64,000 nt of DNA from contig NZ_BMJA01000001.1 in the NCBI RefSeq assembly GCF_014642835.1, forward strand, positions 1,351,102 through 1,415,101, written 5' to 3'. Below the pieces are notes generated by a model. The model had not been told where the DNA came from, searched no databases, and saw nothing but the letters and a program-made list of their open reading frames with translations. The position numbers were made by a program, and so were the translations under genes. This DNA comes from Dyella nitratireducens (GTDB lineage: Bacteria > Pseudomonadota > Gammaproteobacteria > Xanthomonadales > Rhodanobacteraceae). How positions within the stretch are numbered: position 1 is the first letter of the stretch; each line of letters starts with the position of its first letter. Below are positions 1-9,980 of this stretch, piece after piece.

Positions 1-527
1 ATGGCGTAAGTACCAACGCCCGCCGCCTCTGCCGCCTCTTGGTCGCTGACGCTATCCCCCACCATCACTGAGGTGGCCAGATTGAGGCTGAAGCGCTTGG
101 CAGCCGCAAGGATCATACCTGGATGTGGCTTCCTGCAATCGCAGTTCAGCAGCCAGCCGTTATGTCCAGCTTCTGGATGATGAGGGCAATAGTAAGTCGC
201 AAGCAGGTGAATACCCCGCTCCGCGAATTGGCGATGCATCCACTGCGTGTATGTAAGATAGGCAGCTTCGCTGTAATAGCCTCGAGCGATACCTGCCTGA
301 TTCGTCACTACGACCAAGCTATAACCTGCATCCTGTGCTATATGGCATAGGTCAAAAATTCCGTCCACCCAATCGGTTTGCTCCGGGGTATAGACATAGC
401 CGTGGTTGACATTGATTACCCCATCGCGGTCGAGAAACAGCGCCTTTCCACTAGTGCCGCACCTCAACGCTAGAAAGTAGTCTGCGGATTCAAACAGTCG
501 CGGACACCCGCCTGCGCTCATGGTCAT
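1..527 (-). CDS. gmhB: D,D-heptose 1,7-bisphosphate phosphatase, HAD family (partial, runs off left edge)
   Basis: The reading frame starts at the ATG at 527, overlapping the hddC stop as ATGA, and stays open to base 1, so the C-terminus lies outside the window. About 25 N-terminal residues precede the HAD motif I LFLDRDGVIN. VVVTNQAGIARG follows (motif II region), then a Cys/His cluster (YYCPHHPEAG, then CDCRKPHPG) like the zinc site of GmhB, and MVGDSVSDQEAA (motif IV). GmhB removes the C7 phosphate of heptose bisphosphate in the cytoplasm, giving the heptose 1-phosphate used by HddC. It is the last visible gene of the wzm-wzt-fusion-hddA-gmhA-hddC-gmhB operon. The family assignment is strong; the end cannot be seen. 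Confidence 0.88.
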   Translation of the reverse strand, partial: MTMSAGGCPRLFESADYFLALRCGTSGKALFLDRDGVINVNHGYVYTPEQTDWVDGIFDLCHIAQDAGYSLVVVTNQAGIARGYYSEAAYLTYTQWMHRQFAERGIHLLATYYCPHHPEAGHNGWLLNCDCRKPHPGMILAAAKRFSLNLATSVMVGDSVSDQEAAEAAGVGTYA

Positions 528-1222
528 TCCGCAAACATGCCTTGAGCACGCAGGTAATCGTCCGGCACCCCAATATCGATGAAGTCGAGCGATTCGCTGA
601 ATGCGGCGACCCCACCTGCCAGCGCCTTCGGCCGGAGCACATCTGTCTCGAAGGAATAATTTTTCACAGTTGGCAATGCAGCAATGGCTCTGCTCGTCAG
701 GAAGTAGGTACCGGCATTGATATAGCCCGCCGCTCTACTCCCTTTCTCCTGAAAACCAACAACTCGTCCTTCCTCAATATTCACTGCGCCATAGCGCGCG
801 CTATTGGGAACCCAGGCCAAGGCCATTCCTATGGGGAGCTGAAGGGCTCTTGTGAAGTCCTCGAGTCCACCAAGGTCGACCCGTACGAAAGTATCCCCAT
901 TTACAAGATGGGTCGCATCGCCTTTCAGTAATTGCGTGGCCTGACGGATGGCACCTCCGGTACCAAGTGGCTCGGCCTCGCGGGAATAGGTAATGTCCAT
1001 ACCACGCCAGCGGTCACCGATAGTTTGCTCAATCTTCTCAGCCATGTAACCAGTAGCAAGTATCACGTGGCGCATATCGCCTTGAGCCAACTGGTCTAAC
1101 AGATATGCGAGGAAAGGACGCCCGGCCACAGGCGCCAGCGGCTTTGGAAGGTCTGGCACCACATCCCGAAGCCTGGTCCCTAAGCCGCCCACCAGGACTA
1201 TGACTTCCTCACACCTTTGCAT
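524..1222 (-). CDS. hddC: D-glycero-alpha-D-manno-heptose 1-phosphate guanylyltransferase
   Basis: This 232-residue nucleotidyltransferase opens with the signature [20 protein letters not shown] (G-G-x-G-T-R-L then the PKPL lysine) and carries [11 protein letters not shown], typical of the acidic metal site. Among sugar nucleotidyltransferases, its position next to hddA, gmhA and gmhB makes it HddC, which joins GTP and heptose 1-phosphate to give GDP-D-glycero-D-manno-heptose. I chose the ATG at 1222; a TTG at 1243 in the same frame would add seven residues and overlap gmhA more. The start overlaps the 3' end of gmhA by 14 bases, and the stop overlaps gmhB, so translation is probably coupled. 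Confidence 0.88.
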   Translation of the reverse strand: MQRCEEVIVLVGGLGTRLRDVVPDLPKPLAPVAGRPFLAYLLDQLAQGDMRHVILATGYMAEKIEQTIGDRWRGMDITYSREAEPLGTGGAIRQATQLLKGDATHLVNGDTFVRVDLGGLEDFTRALQLPIGMALAWVPNSARYGAVNIEEGRVVGFQEKGSRAAGYINAGTYFLTSRAIAALPTVKNYSFETDVLRPKALAGGVAAFSESLDFIDIGVPDDYLRAQGMFAE

Positions 1223-1808
1223 CGCCGAACATCTCTTGCTCAATCAGGTCGCACAGCAAATGCCCGAGAAACTCGTGACCTTCCTGTATTTTCGGTGTTT
1301 CATTGGATGGGATCTGAAAGCATATGTCGCAAAATTCGGCCATGGCCCCGCCGCTCTTGCCAGTAAAGCCGACGACGGCGATACCTGCGGCGTGAGCCGC
1401 CTTGATGGCCCGGAGAACGTTTTTCGAGTTACCCGAGGTGGAAATCGCGAGTAACAAATCTCCCTTTCGCCCGAGAGCTTCTACCTGACGCGCGAATACA
1501 TAATCGTAGCCGTAATCATTGCCGATGGCGGTAAGAATGCTGGTGTCCGTCGTCAAGGCAATGGCAGAAAGCCCGGGCCGATCGAAATTGAAGCGACTAA
1601 CCAGCTCACCTGCCCAGTGCTGGGCATCAGCTGCACTGCCTCCGTTGCCGGCAAACATCAACTTATTACCGCCACGAAGTGCTGCCACACATAGATCCAA
1701 AGCAGCTGCAATTTGGCCGCGAAGCTGTTCGTCGCTCGCCATGGCATTGAGTAATGCCAAAGATTTGCCGAATGCCTCATCAATACGAGAGGTCAACTGA
1801 TACGCCAT
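1209..1808 (-). CDS. gmhA: Sedoheptulose 7-phosphate isomerase
   Basis: This 199-residue SIS-domain protein has the usual family length. [19 protein letters not shown] is the substrate-binding loop, [11 protein letters not shown] is the second phosphate-binding loop, and [21 protein letters not shown] contains the catalytic Glu/His region. It converts sedoheptulose 7-phosphate to D-glycero-D-manno-heptose 7-phosphate, the first step to both ADP- and GDP-heptose. An AAGGAGC ribosome-binding site lies seven bases before the ATG at 1808, and the start overlaps the end of hddA by 16 bases. A second gmhA elsewhere would be expected if the core LPS route is separate, but that cannot be checked here. 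Confidence 0.93.
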   Translation of the reverse strand: MAYQLTSRIDEAFGKSLALLNAMASDEQLRGQIAAALDLCVAALRGGNKLMFAGNGGSAADAQHWAGELVSRFNFDRPGLSAIALTTDTSILTAIGNDYGYDYVFARQVEALGRKGDLLLAISTSGNSKNVLRAIKAAHAAGIAVVGFTGKSGGAMAEFCDICFQIPSNETPKIQEGHEFLGHLLCDLIEQEMFGDAKV

Positions 1809-2821
1809 GCCGTTGCTCCTTGTGCAGTGAAATGGAAGTCCAAAATGCTACCGCCCTGATCAATAAGGGCACGCGACAACCTCAATCTGTTCTCGGGATC
1901 GCAAAGAAACATCATGAAGCCACCACCGCCGGCACCAGACACCTTGGCAGCACGTGCGCCATTGGCGAAAGCAATGCTCTCCACATGTTCGATGAGCGGA
2001 TTGCTGATGCTGGTGGCTGTCCGCTTCTTCGCCTCCCATCCAGCCTGCAACGTGGTTTCCAAGCCACGAAGATCACCTCTCAACACGCACTCTTTCATTT
2101 GCACGGCTTCACGCTTGAGACTGTGCATGGCATCGATAGACGATTGTTTGCTTTCACCCACGTTGCGGGACTGCTGATCGATGATGTCCGCGGATGCTCG
2201 CGATACACCAGTGAAATACAGTACCAACGAAGCTTCCAACTCGGCCCACACCCAGTCCTTGATCCTCAGCGGATTCACGACCACTCGCTCATTGGCGTAA
2301 AACTCCATGAAGTTGAAGCCGCCAAACGTAGCCGCATACTGGTCTTGCTGGCCGCCAGCAAGCCCCAGGTCCTTTCGCTCGATTTCATAGGCCAACCGCG
2401 CGACCTCGTATTCGCCCAGTGGCAGATTGAAATACTCGACAAAAGCCTGCAGCAAAGCGACCACCAGGGTCGAAGACGAACCTAATCCCGAACCCGGTGG
2501 TGCATCAGAGAAGGTCTTCACATCCAGGGGCACCACTTTGCCACCCATGTATTCACGCACTACGCGGTTGTAGACTCCTTTCAATAGCTGCAAGGGTCCT
2601 TCCGTTGGAATAGCCTCCTCAGAATGCCACTCCTCATAGGCACCACCGTCGAGCGCTGAAAAACGACACAAACCATCCTTGGAAGGGCAGAGGGTCGCAT
2701 ACGCATAACGATCGATGGTGGCATTCATTACATGTCCGCCATAGAGGTCGCAGTACGGGGCCACATCGGTTCCACCGCCTGCCAACCCCAAGCGCAACGG
2801 CGCACGAGATCTAACAATCAT
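1793..2821 (-). CDS. hddA: D-glycero-alpha-D-manno-heptose 7-phosphate kinase (GHMP family)
   Basis: This 342-residue GHMP kinase has the N-terminal [17 protein letters not shown], the ATP loop [20 protein letters not shown] (P-x-x-G-L-G-S-S-S), and the C-terminal motif [14 protein letters not shown]. These match HddA, which phosphorylates heptose 7-phosphate at C1 in the alpha configuration, directing it to GDP-heptose for O-antigen, capsule or S-layer glycans rather than to ADP-heptose for the LPS core. Its ATG overlaps the stop of the upstream fusion gene (ATGA), and gmhA follows with overlap. All four enzymes of the GDP-heptose route are therefore contiguous. Confidence 0.9.
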   Translation of the reverse strand: MIVRSRAPLRLGLAGGGTDVAPYCDLYGGHVMNATIDRYAYATLCPSKDGLCRFSALDGGAYEEWHSEEAIPTEGPLQLLKGVYNRVVREYMGGKVVPLDVKTFSDAPPGSGLGSSSTLVVALLQAFVEYFNLPLGEYEVARLAYEIERKDLGLAGGQQDQYAATFGGFNFMEFYANERVVVNPLRIKDWVWAELEASLVLYFTGVSRASADIIDQQSRNVGESKQSSIDAMHSLKREAVQMKECVLRGDLRGLETTLQAGWEAKKRTATSISNPLIEHVESIAFANGARAAKVSGAGGGGFMMFLCDPENRLRLSRALIDQGGSILDFHFTAQGATAWRIS

Positions 2822-5800
2822 CTAACCACCCTCGCACGTCGTGCGATATTCATGTCGTTCAACTCCTGGGCAAATACACGCCACTGGGCATCCATAGTGA
2901 AATGGCGGCTGACATAGGACTGTCCCTGACGGGACATTTCAGACCACCTTGTATCGTCTTCTAGCAGTTGGAGAACCTTTCGGGCGAATTCATCAGCAGC
3001 ATCAGCAACTTCTAGCAAATCAGTCGCGGCGCTTAGCCCTTGCACGCCTGCTGAAGTTGTCACACAAGGAACGCCAAAGCGCAGCGATTCTATAACCTTG
3101 CCCTTCATGCCACCGCCAAAGCGCAGGGGTGCGACAACGACGCGGGCGGATGCGTAACGCGCCGCCAGCTCGTCATCCGAGACAAAACCGGTTACCTCAA
3201 TCCATTCGTTGGCTAACGCAAGCACCGTTTCCGTGGGATTTGAACCCACAAGCGCCAGTTTGAGGCCAGGTCTTTGCAAGTGAATTAACGGCATCACCTC
3301 GCGGACAAGCCAGATCGCACCATCAATATTGGGCGGATGGCCAAAACCTGCCACAAATAGAAGTCCGTCGCGCTGACCTAGGTTTCCCCAGGGTTCATTC
3401 GGCAACGACTCATAGGAATAGGGTGCAACGGTGTAGCTTCGCACGGCTGATTCACGTGCGCGAAGCCATTCGCTCACATGGCTCGTCTCTGTTTCAGACG
3501 GATAATATACGGCGTCTACCCGCGACCATATATCGTGTTCGAGCACCTCGAACCGATCGCGCTCCAACTTGGCTTCAGGGGTAAACTGCACACGAAGCTG
3601 ATCATCGAGTCGCAAGTGATGTATGTCATGGCCGTAATAGAGCACCGGCGCTCGGACGTACTGGCGAACTGCATCAATGAATTCGGCAGCGATATGCGGG
3701 CGGCTTAGCAACACACAATCCAGATAAGCCGCATTGTCTCGCAGCCAACTGTCGAACCCTGAATAAAACTCCTCACCGTACATGACTTCGACGCCCAGCT
3801 GCTGAAGAGCGGGTAGATAGACTTCATCTGCCCACAAGTTCTGCGGCCAAAATTTCACGTCAAAACCCATACTCTTAAACATGGCCATGAACTGCCACAT
3901 GGTACGTGACCCTGCATCCCTATCAGGCTGCGGCACGTAATGGTCAACAACGAGAATAGTGCGAGCCGAGCCGGTACGCCCCCGCGCGAGTGTTACGTGC
4001 TGGGCATTTTCGAAATGATCTCGTTCCAGTACTTCATGCCAGCGTTCGCGGAAGCGTCGCTGATTCTCCACTTGATGAGACTTGACACCTGAATTCACAT
4101 CTGTGCCGTGCGAAATGCCCTCGAAATGAACCACCACCGATTTTGGCTGGTAATACAGTTTCAGTGCAGCTTCTCGCACTTTGAAGGCAAGGTCGGAGTC
4201 CTCGCAATATGCAGGAACGTAACGCTCATCGAAGCGGCCCAATCGCTCAAACAGAGACGCCTCGATCAACAGCGAAGCACCAGAGCAGTAGTCAGCTTCG
4301 CGCACATAGTTGTAAATACTGCGCTCCGGATTATCAAGACGCCCGTAGTTCCAAGCACTGCCGTCCCTCCAGACTATGCCCCCTGCCTCTTGTAGCCTTC
4401 CATCTGGGTAGACCAATTTTGATCCCACCATGCCGCAGTCATGATGGCGTTCGAATACATCCAACATGGCATCAAGCCACCCCGCGGTTACTTCAGTATC
4501 GTTGTTTAGCAAATAGAGATACTTGCCCTTGATGAGCGTGGACGCTCTATTGCATGAACGCACGAATCCTAGATTCTGCGGATTCTCCTCATATCGCAGG
4601 CCAGGCACGGACCCGAGTGCTCGCATCGATACGTCACCTGACGCATCCTCTACCACTAGCACCTCGAATGTCACCGCTGGCCGATTCTTCATGATCGAAT
4701 GCAGACACGAGACGGTATAGGCCAATTGGCCGTAGGTGGGGATGACAATACTGATCACTGGCTCCTCAAATTCCGGAAAAACCAGTGCCTTTAACTTCAT
4801 CTCGACATTTGTAGGGCCTGAGACTGCCAATTGAGGCACACGCCGCCTTGGCCAGTGGCGCCTAACCCGATTACGCAGTGCATGCTTCAGCGGGGCAATA
4901 TCCGCCCTCAGCAATCTGGAAAGAATTCTAAAAGGCTTGGTAATTCGCCAGGAATAAGAGCTCAGGATTGTCCGCATCTGTGCCCGAAGCACTATAAGCT
5001 CTTGCTCTTGGGTATGAATACGTTCGCCAAGCTGCGTGTTCGCGTCGACATAGATCTTTTTTAGCTGGTCCAATTCCCGCAGCCTATCCATCATTCGAAT
5101 CAATCGCTCATTCAATGGCCTACTATCCGACTGCGGTTCGCCTGGCGCGAGCACATCGGTGCCACCTTCCCAATTCGTGGCATTCAAATGGCTTCCAAAC
5201 TCCTTAATTTGCCTGCGAAGGAGCTCAATCTCATCATTGTGCTCGATCAGGTCGCTTTCCATGCCTTTAGCCCATTGTGCAACAGTCTCATGCTCCCGAA
5301 CCAAGCTGCCATACCTCACACGCAGCTCGCTCAACTCAGCGTCAATCTGCTGTGCCCATGTAGCAACCTGTCGATGCCGTTCGTAGAGATCCTCAATTTC
5401 CGACAGAAAAATGGAAGAGCTGAGCTTGGGTAATGCAACCGTTTCGGCCGCAGCAATGGCCACAAAATAAACAGGCTCCTTCAGCCTCATGGTCCGTTCT
5501 TCGACCGTCTCAGCAGTGTCCGTGAACGCATCCATGCCTTGCCACACTTCATCGCCCGCTGATGCAGCAATGACTGAGCCGGTTGATATACGTTGGCCGT
5601 AGTACCTCACGCTGGAAAACCGGGTGTGCAGCAACGCGTCAAATTCCGCGAAATCCAGTTCCTTTACATGAAATTCGTTGTGATGTCCCGCCTTGTCGCT
5701 ATAAACAAGACGATTTGGCGAAGAGATAACCAACACGCCGTCCGGCCTGAGCACACGCCGTATCTCAGCGATCATCTCTTGATGTTTGTCATGATGCTCA

Positions 5801-6117
5801 ATGGTTTCGAATGACACCACAATGTCGACACTATGGTCAGGCAGCGGAATCGCAGCCGCATTGCCCTCTCTAAATTGAAGCCCTTCGATTTCAGAATACG
5901 CTTGCTTGGCGTGCTCAATGGCCTCTGCGGAAATATCGACACCAATCACCAAAGAGGCATCGCGCGCAAGCATTGCGCTGCCGTACCCCTCACCACAAGC
6001 GATATCGAGGACTACTTTGTTTGCGACAAGTCTCCGACACCATGCGTAACGATGCAGATGTTCATGTCTTATTTCGCCAGACAGAGTGGGCAGAAAACGC
6101 TCGCCGGTGAATTCCAT
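2818..6117 (-). CDS. Methyltransferase / GT2 / GT4 multidomain glycosyltransferase fusion
   Basis: This 1099-residue protein has at least three catalytic modules. Residues 1-230 are a SAM methyltransferase ([10 protein letters not shown] at 37-46; [23 protein letters not shown]). Residues about 235-380 are charged and helical, a probable coiled coil, ending in [11 protein letters not shown], a sequence often seen before glycosyltransferase modules. Residues about 450-710 are a GT-A family 2 domain ([33 protein letters not shown]). Residues about 720-1085 are a GT-B/GT4-like domain ([51 protein letters not shown]). The layout resembles WsaE of Geobacillus, a methylrhamnosyl transferase. It probably extends and methyl-caps the O-polysaccharide in the cytoplasm. 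It lies four bases after wzt and overlaps hddA. Confidence 0.85.
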   Translation of the reverse strand: MEFTGERFLPTLSGEIRHEHLHRYAWCRRLVANKVVLDIACGEGYGSAMLARDASLVIGVDISAEAIEHAKQAYSEIEGLQFREGNAAAIPLPDHSVDIVVSFETIEHHDKHQEMIAEIRRVLRPDGVLVISSPNRLVYSDKAGHHNEFHVKELDFAEFDALLHTRFSSVRYYGQRISTGSVIAASAGDEVWQGMDAFTDTAETVEERTMRLKEPVYFVAIAAAETVALPKLSSSIFLSEIEDLYERHRQVATWAQQIDAELSELRVRYGSLVREHETVAQWAKGMESDLIEHNDEIELLRRQIKEFGSHLNATNWEGGTDVLAPGEPQSDSRPLNERLIRMMDRLRELDQLKKIYVDANTQLGERIHTQEQELIVLRAQMRTILSSYSWRITKPFRILSRLLRADIAPLKHALRNRVRRHWPRRRVPQLAVSGPTNVEMKLKALVFPEFEEPVISIVIPTYGQLAYTVSCLHSIMKNRPAVTFEVLVVEDASGDVSMRALGSVPGLRYEENPQNLGFVRSCNRASTLIKGKYLYLLNNDTEVTAGWLDAMLDVFERHHDCGMVGSKLVYPDGRLQEAGGIVWRDGSAWNYGRLDNPERSIYNYVREADYCSGASLLIEASLFERLGRFDERYVPAYCEDSDLAFKVREAALKLYYQPKSVVVHFEGISHGTDVNSGVKSHQVENQRRFRERWHEVLERDHFENAQHVTLARGRTGSARTILVVDHYVPQPDRDAGSRTMWQFMAMFKSMGFDVKFWPQNLWADEVYLPALQQLGVEVMYGEEFYSGFDSWLRDNAAYLDCVLLSRPHIAAEFIDAVRQYVRAPVLYYGHDIHHLRLDDQLRVQFTPEAKLERDRFEVLEHDIWSRVDAVYYPSETETSHVSEWLRARESAVRSYTVAPYSYESLPNEPWGNLGQRDGLLFVAGFGHPPNIDGAIWLVREVMPLIHLQRPGLKLALVGSNPTETVLALANEWIEVTGFVSDDELAARYASARVVVAPLRFGGGMKGKVIESLRFGVPCVTTSAGVQGLSAATDLLEVADAADEFARKVLQLLEDDTRWSEMSRQGQSYVSRHFTMDAQWRVFAQELNDMNIARRARVVR

Positions 6118-6121
6118 TTAC

Positions 6122-7546
6122 TCACGACCCCAACTGCTGAATTTTGATCGAATGCATGGGAATACCAATCAGACCATGGCATGGGGTGACACAATCATTC
6201 GCTCTGAAGGTCAGTGCGTCATGAATCCAATGCTGCTGGGTATGATCGGCTTGTGACCCATTGGCTAGCGCAACATCAATCGAGTAATCAGCCGAGGGAA
6301 GAACAGGCATCCTAAATGTAAATGTTGCTCGCAACCGCCTCCCAGTATCTGCCACGACAGGCTGTTCGCTATAGGCTAAATAAGTATTGTCGCCAAATAA
6401 ACGTTGCCCCAGGCGATCTTTGATGTAGAAGCCAAAAATTGGAGCCTCCAGCGGCTTGAATACCTCAGCCTCTATGGACAGGCTCACCAATTCCCCCCCC
6501 AAGAAAAGCTGACTGGCTTCACCTTCATTGCTGGCGAGAGAAACATTTGTGATAGCCGCTGCACCCGTGCCAAATTGATTACCTGCACGATCAGGGTCGA
6601 ATTCGAATACCTTGGTTTTGTTGTTTACATCTACCGCATTTATCGTTTTGGCTTGAACAACAACGGTGTCCGTCGAACCATATGCAAGTTGCTCCCCGTG
6701 TATTGGCATAGGCAGTTCTTTAATTTCGTCAGAAGTTCGCACAGACGGTTTTAAAGCAACCGACTGTCCGATTGATGCTCGGTCTGCCGCATGCTGCTCA
6801 GCCAAATACTGTTCGACAACTTCCTTGGTAGGTCCATCAAGGATCTTTCTTCCACGGTCCAACCAGATTGCGCGGTTACATAAATTGGTCACAGCAGTGG
6901 TGTCATGACTGACAAACAAAAGGGTACCTTTCTTTTGGAAATCACGCAGGAAACGCATACATTTTTGTGTAAAACGGATATCGCCTACACTTAAAGCCTC
7001 GTCGATCACTAGCGCGTCAGCATCGACATGTGCGGCAATTGAGAACGCAAGCCTTACGTACATGCCACTCGAATAAGTTTTTACCGGCTGTTCGATAAAG
7101 TCGCCGATGTCGGCAAAGGTCAGGATCGAATCGAAACGCTTTCGCAGCTCCTTTTCAGGAATACCGTATAGAAGGCCACTCAAGTAGACGTTCTCCTCCC
7201 CGGTAAACTCTGGGTTAAACCCTGCCCCCAGTTCCAGCAACGCCGCGATGCGCCCGCTTGTGCGGATATTGCCCTCGGTAGGGTGCAATGTGCCGCAAAT
7301 CATCTGTAGCAAGGTCGACTTACCGGAACCATTACGGCCAATGATGCCAACAGTTTCGCCACGCTGCACATTGAAGGTGACGTCGCGTAACGCCCAGAAC
7401 TCCTCGTGATATTTCAGTCCATGCAGCCCCATGGTGCGCCCGACCCTTGGCAGAATCATCTGCTTCAAGCGATCCGCTGGCTTGGCATAGATATCGTACT
7501 TTTTACCCAGCCCATCAACAGAGATGGTCAGTTCTTCAGAGAACAT
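6122..7546 (-). CDS. wzt: O-antigen ABC transporter ATP-binding protein with C-terminal glycan-binding domain
   Basis: The 474-residue protein starting at the ATG at 7546 (MFSEELTISVDGLGKKY) is chosen over an upstream in-frame extension, which would lie inside wzm. The ATPase has Walker A GIIGRNGSGKST, signature YSSGMYVRLAFSIA, Walker B ALVIDEALSVGD and switch VSHDTTAV. From about residue 330 a beta-rich domain of the Wzt_C type follows (FLGGELVSLSIEAEV, FGFYIKDRLGQRLFG). In the family this domain binds the finished glycan terminus before export. With Wzm it drives O-polysaccharide across the inner membrane. It overlaps wzm by 11 bases. A run of eight G (6493-6500) lies within the codons joining the two domains. 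Confidence 0.92.
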   Translation of the reverse strand: MFSEELTISVDGLGKKYDIYAKPADRLKQMILPRVGRTMGLHGLKYHEEFWALRDVTFNVQRGETVGIIGRNGSGKSTLLQMICGTLHPTEGNIRTSGRIAALLELGAGFNPEFTGEENVYLSGLLYGIPEKELRKRFDSILTFADIGDFIEQPVKTYSSGMYVRLAFSIAAHVDADALVIDEALSVGDIRFTQKCMRFLRDFQKKGTLLFVSHDTTAVTNLCNRAIWLDRGRKILDGPTKEVVEQYLAEQHAADRASIGQSVALKPSVRTSDEIKELPMPIHGEQLAYGSTDTVVVQAKTINAVDVNNKTKVFEFDPDRAGNQFGTGAAAITNVSLASNEGEASQLFLGGELVSLSIEAEVFKPLEAPIFGFYIKDRLGQRLFGDNTYLAYSEQPVVADTGRRLRATFTFRMPVLPSADYSIDVALANGSQADHTQQHWIHDALTFRANDCVTPCHGLIGIPMHSIKIQQLGS

Positions 7547-8360
7547 CAGCAAATCCTCGGCGCGAGCGCTCAAACCAGGCGAACGAAACCCAGGCGAAAA
7601 GGCACGCAACAACCGTGTATAGCCCCAGTTGATCCCAGCGTGGCGCATGTCCCCAGACCAAAACGTCCCGGGAAGCTTCAACGATGACTGTTAACGGGTT
7701 CAAATAAAGCAGCTGTCGATACGGGGGCGGAATGATTTCTTTAGGATAGAAAATCGGTGCGAGGAACATCATCATTGCCGTAATGATGCCCATCGCCTGC
7801 TTCAAGTCCCGCAAAAACACACCAAGCGAACTCAGCAACCAGATCAAGCCAGCAACAAAGGGAATGAATGGCAGCACCACGATCGGAAAATAAACAACCG
7901 TCCAAGGAATGAAGCCACGCACTATCAGGGAAAAGATCAACAGCACGATGGTAGAAACCAGTAGATGGAATAGTGCTGAACCGAGCGTACTCCAAGACAA
8001 GACTTCGAGTGGGAATACCACTTTTTTTACAAAGTTGGTGTTCTCGACGACCAATGTTGGGGCACGATTCGCACACTCTGTGAACAGAGTGTTGATATTC
8101 AGTCCTGCAAACAGGATCACCGCGAACTCAAAATGCCCGGAAACTTGGCCGGTCCAGCGTGACTTGAAGATCAGGCCGAATACAAACGTATATATAGCCA
8201 ACATCAGCAAGGGATTGAAAAACGACCATAACAAACCGATAAAAGACCCTCGGTAACGACCGATCACGTCACGTCGCGCAACCTGCACCGTCAGAACGAA
8301 ATGGCGCGCAAGTGATATATAGGGGGATAACGGATCGCGTAGGCGATAGGCGGAAAGCAT
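7536..8360 (-). CDS. wzm: O-antigen ABC transporter permease
   Basis: This 274-residue ABC-2 permease has the N-terminal RDVIGRYRGSFIGLLWSFFNPLLML, the typical family opening, followed by about six hydrophobic segments (AIYTFVFGLIF, FAVILFAGLNI, FHLLVSTIVLLIFSLIV, PFIPFVAGLIWLL, MGIITAMMMFLAPIFYP, LYTVVACLFAWVSFAWF). It forms the membrane channel through which undecaprenyl-linked O-polysaccharide is flipped. It is the first gene of the polysaccharide operon, 107 bases downstream of metB on the same strand. The family assignment is secure; the exact glycan is not known. Confidence 0.92.
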   Translation of the reverse strand: MLSAYRLRDPLSPYISLARHFVLTVQVARRDVIGRYRGSFIGLLWSFFNPLLMLAIYTFVFGLIFKSRWTGQVSGHFEFAVILFAGLNINTLFTECANRAPTLVVENTNFVKKVVFPLEVLSWSTLGSALFHLLVSTIVLLIFSLIVRGFIPWTVVYFPIVVLPFIPFVAGLIWLLSSLGVFLRDLKQAMGIITAMMMFLAPIFYPKEIIPPPYRQLLYLNPLTVIVEASRDVLVWGHAPRWDQLGLYTVVACLFAWVSFAWFERSRRGFADVL

Positions 8361-8467
8361 AAATCAGGTCACCGTAGATATCGCGACTTGCACGAGTTCT
8401 CGATCAAGGTCGCGTCAAAATTTTATAACCGAGGGAATCTCAACCCTGGTCGCATCAATGTTTCTGC

Positions 8468-9646
8468 TCAGGTGAGCGCTGAGGCTAGCTCGTCCTTGAG
8501 ATCCCGAACGTCCTCCACGCCTACTGAGAGGCGGATCAGGCTATCGCTAATACCCAGCCGCTTGCGGTTTGCAGGTGGAATCGATGCATGAGTCATGATG
8601 GCAGGATGCTCGATTAGACTTTCGACGCCGCCAAGCGATTCGGCCAGTGCAAACAGCCTGCAACGCTCCAGCATCCGACGCGCCATTCTCAGCCCGCCCT
8701 TCACTTCAATGCTGATGATGCCGCCGAATCCGTTCATTTGCCGGCGTGCAAGCCTATGCTGAGGATGGCTTTTTAGCCCCGGGTAAATGACTCTCTCGAT
8801 CGCCGGGTGCTTCTGCAACCAGACAGCCAAATGCTGCGCACTTTCGCAATGTGCTTTCATTCGCAGATGCAATGTCTTCAAGCCTCGCATAGCCAGAAAT
8901 GCATCGAAAGGACCTGCGATCGCTCCTACCGAATTCTGCAGAAACCCTACTCGCTCAGCCAATTCGGCCGTTTTGGCCACAACGATGCCGCCCACCATGT
9001 CGGAATGGCCATTGAGATACTTGGTTGCCGAATGCAATACCAAATCCGCACCTAGTTCTAGTGGTCGTTGCAGAATCGGCGAACAAAAGGTGTTGTCGAC
9101 CACCAAGAGCAGTCCATGCTTGCGAGCAAATGCTGCAAGCTTACTCAGGTCGACCAACTTCAGCATCGGATTGGTCGGAGTTTCCGCCCAGATCATCCGC
9201 GTATTGGGCTTTATTGCTGCGTTTAGCGCCTGAGCGTCATTGAGATCGACGAAGCTGAAATCCAGCCCGGCAGAGCGGCGCCGTACGCGCTCGAACAAGC
9301 GATAACTGCCGCCATATAAATCGTCCATGGCAATGACGTGGCTACCGGAATCGAGTAGATCTAGTACCGTGGCTGCTGCAGCCAGGCCAGAGGCGAAAGC
9401 AAAGCCAGCTGTGCCTCCTTCCAATTCCGCTACGCAGCGCTCGTACGCCAGCCGAGTCGGGTTTTGCGTACGCGAATACTCGTAACCTTGGTGTACGCCC
9501 GGGCTCTTCTGCACATAGGTGGAGGTCGCATAAATGGGCGTCATGATCGCCCCCGTACTGGGATCGGGATGCTGCCCGGCGTGGATCGCCAAGGTTCCTA
9601 GCCCCAGCTTCGCCTTCCCTGCGACGACCCTAGTCGGTTTGCTCAT
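8468..9646 (-). CDS. metB: Cystathionine gamma-synthase/lyase, PLP-dependent
   Basis: This 392-residue Cys/Met-metabolism PLP enzyme contains YEYSRTQNPTR, FASGLAAAATVLDLL, the PLP aspartate region VVDNTFCSP, and the PLP lysine in HSATKYLNGHSDMVGG. SLGGVESLIEHPAIMTHASIP is the C-terminal family signature. It is either cystathionine gamma-synthase (methionine synthesis) or a gamma-lyase; sequence alone does not separate them. In Xanthomonas the variable LPS cluster is bounded by metB and etfA, so the position next to wzm matches a known O-antigen insertion site and favours metB. It reads toward wzm and may supply part of that operon's transcription. Confidence 0.85.
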   Translation of the reverse strand: MSKPTRVVAGKAKLGLGTLAIHAGQHPDPSTGAIMTPIYATSTYVQKSPGVHQGYEYSRTQNPTRLAYERCVAELEGGTAGFAFASGLAAAATVLDLLDSGSHVIAMDDLYGGSYRLFERVRRRSAGLDFSFVDLNDAQALNAAIKPNTRMIWAETPTNPMLKLVDLSKLAAFARKHGLLLVVDNTFCSPILQRPLELGADLVLHSATKYLNGHSDMVGGIVVAKTAELAERVGFLQNSVGAIAGPFDAFLAMRGLKTLHLRMKAHCESAQHLAVWLQKHPAIERVIYPGLKSHPQHRLARRQMNGFGGIISIEVKGGLRMARRMLERCRLFALAESLGGVESLIEHPAIMTHASIPPANRKRLGISDSLIRLSVGVEDVRDLKDELASALT

Positions 9647-9980
9647 ACCCTCTGTACCCCATCTGGCTTGACGTCAAAACGCCAATCTTACCCTTGAGCG
9701 GCCTTCCCAGCAGAGTCCTGACTTGAGGAAGCGTTCATAAACCCGTGAGCCATCTCAGCCTGCTCGCACTCTCGCTTTGGCGTGCCGCCTGCAATCTTCT
9801 GCACGAACCTGAACAGCACGTCCTTGAAAGGTAAACCCCTCCCGATAGGGCACGTTCACGTCCAGAACCGTGAAAGTCATCGCAGACCTGCGAGACCCTG
9901 TCGCAATCTTTTACGAAAACTGTAAGCCTCGCGCAACATTTCTGTCATGCTCACGTCCTTCAAGTTCTTTCCCTATTCGT
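9647..9980. other. Intergenic region between metB and the sulfotransferase-like gene
   Basis: This divergent region must hold the promoters of metB and of the gene at 9981. I see no clear sigma-70 pair. On the minus strand around 9685-9880 there are two short open frames that look faintly coding in overlapping registers (one begins MTFTVLDVNVPYREG, the other contains LPFKDVLFRFVQKIAGG). They could be a frameshifted relic, but I cannot assign a family. Confidence 0.3.

Noticed and set aside
9685-9880. Possible small or frameshifted gene on the minus strand between metB and the sulfotransferase-like gene
   Set aside because: Two overlapping short frames look weakly coding but neither has a recognisable family or ribosome-binding site, so I mention it only in the intergenic note.
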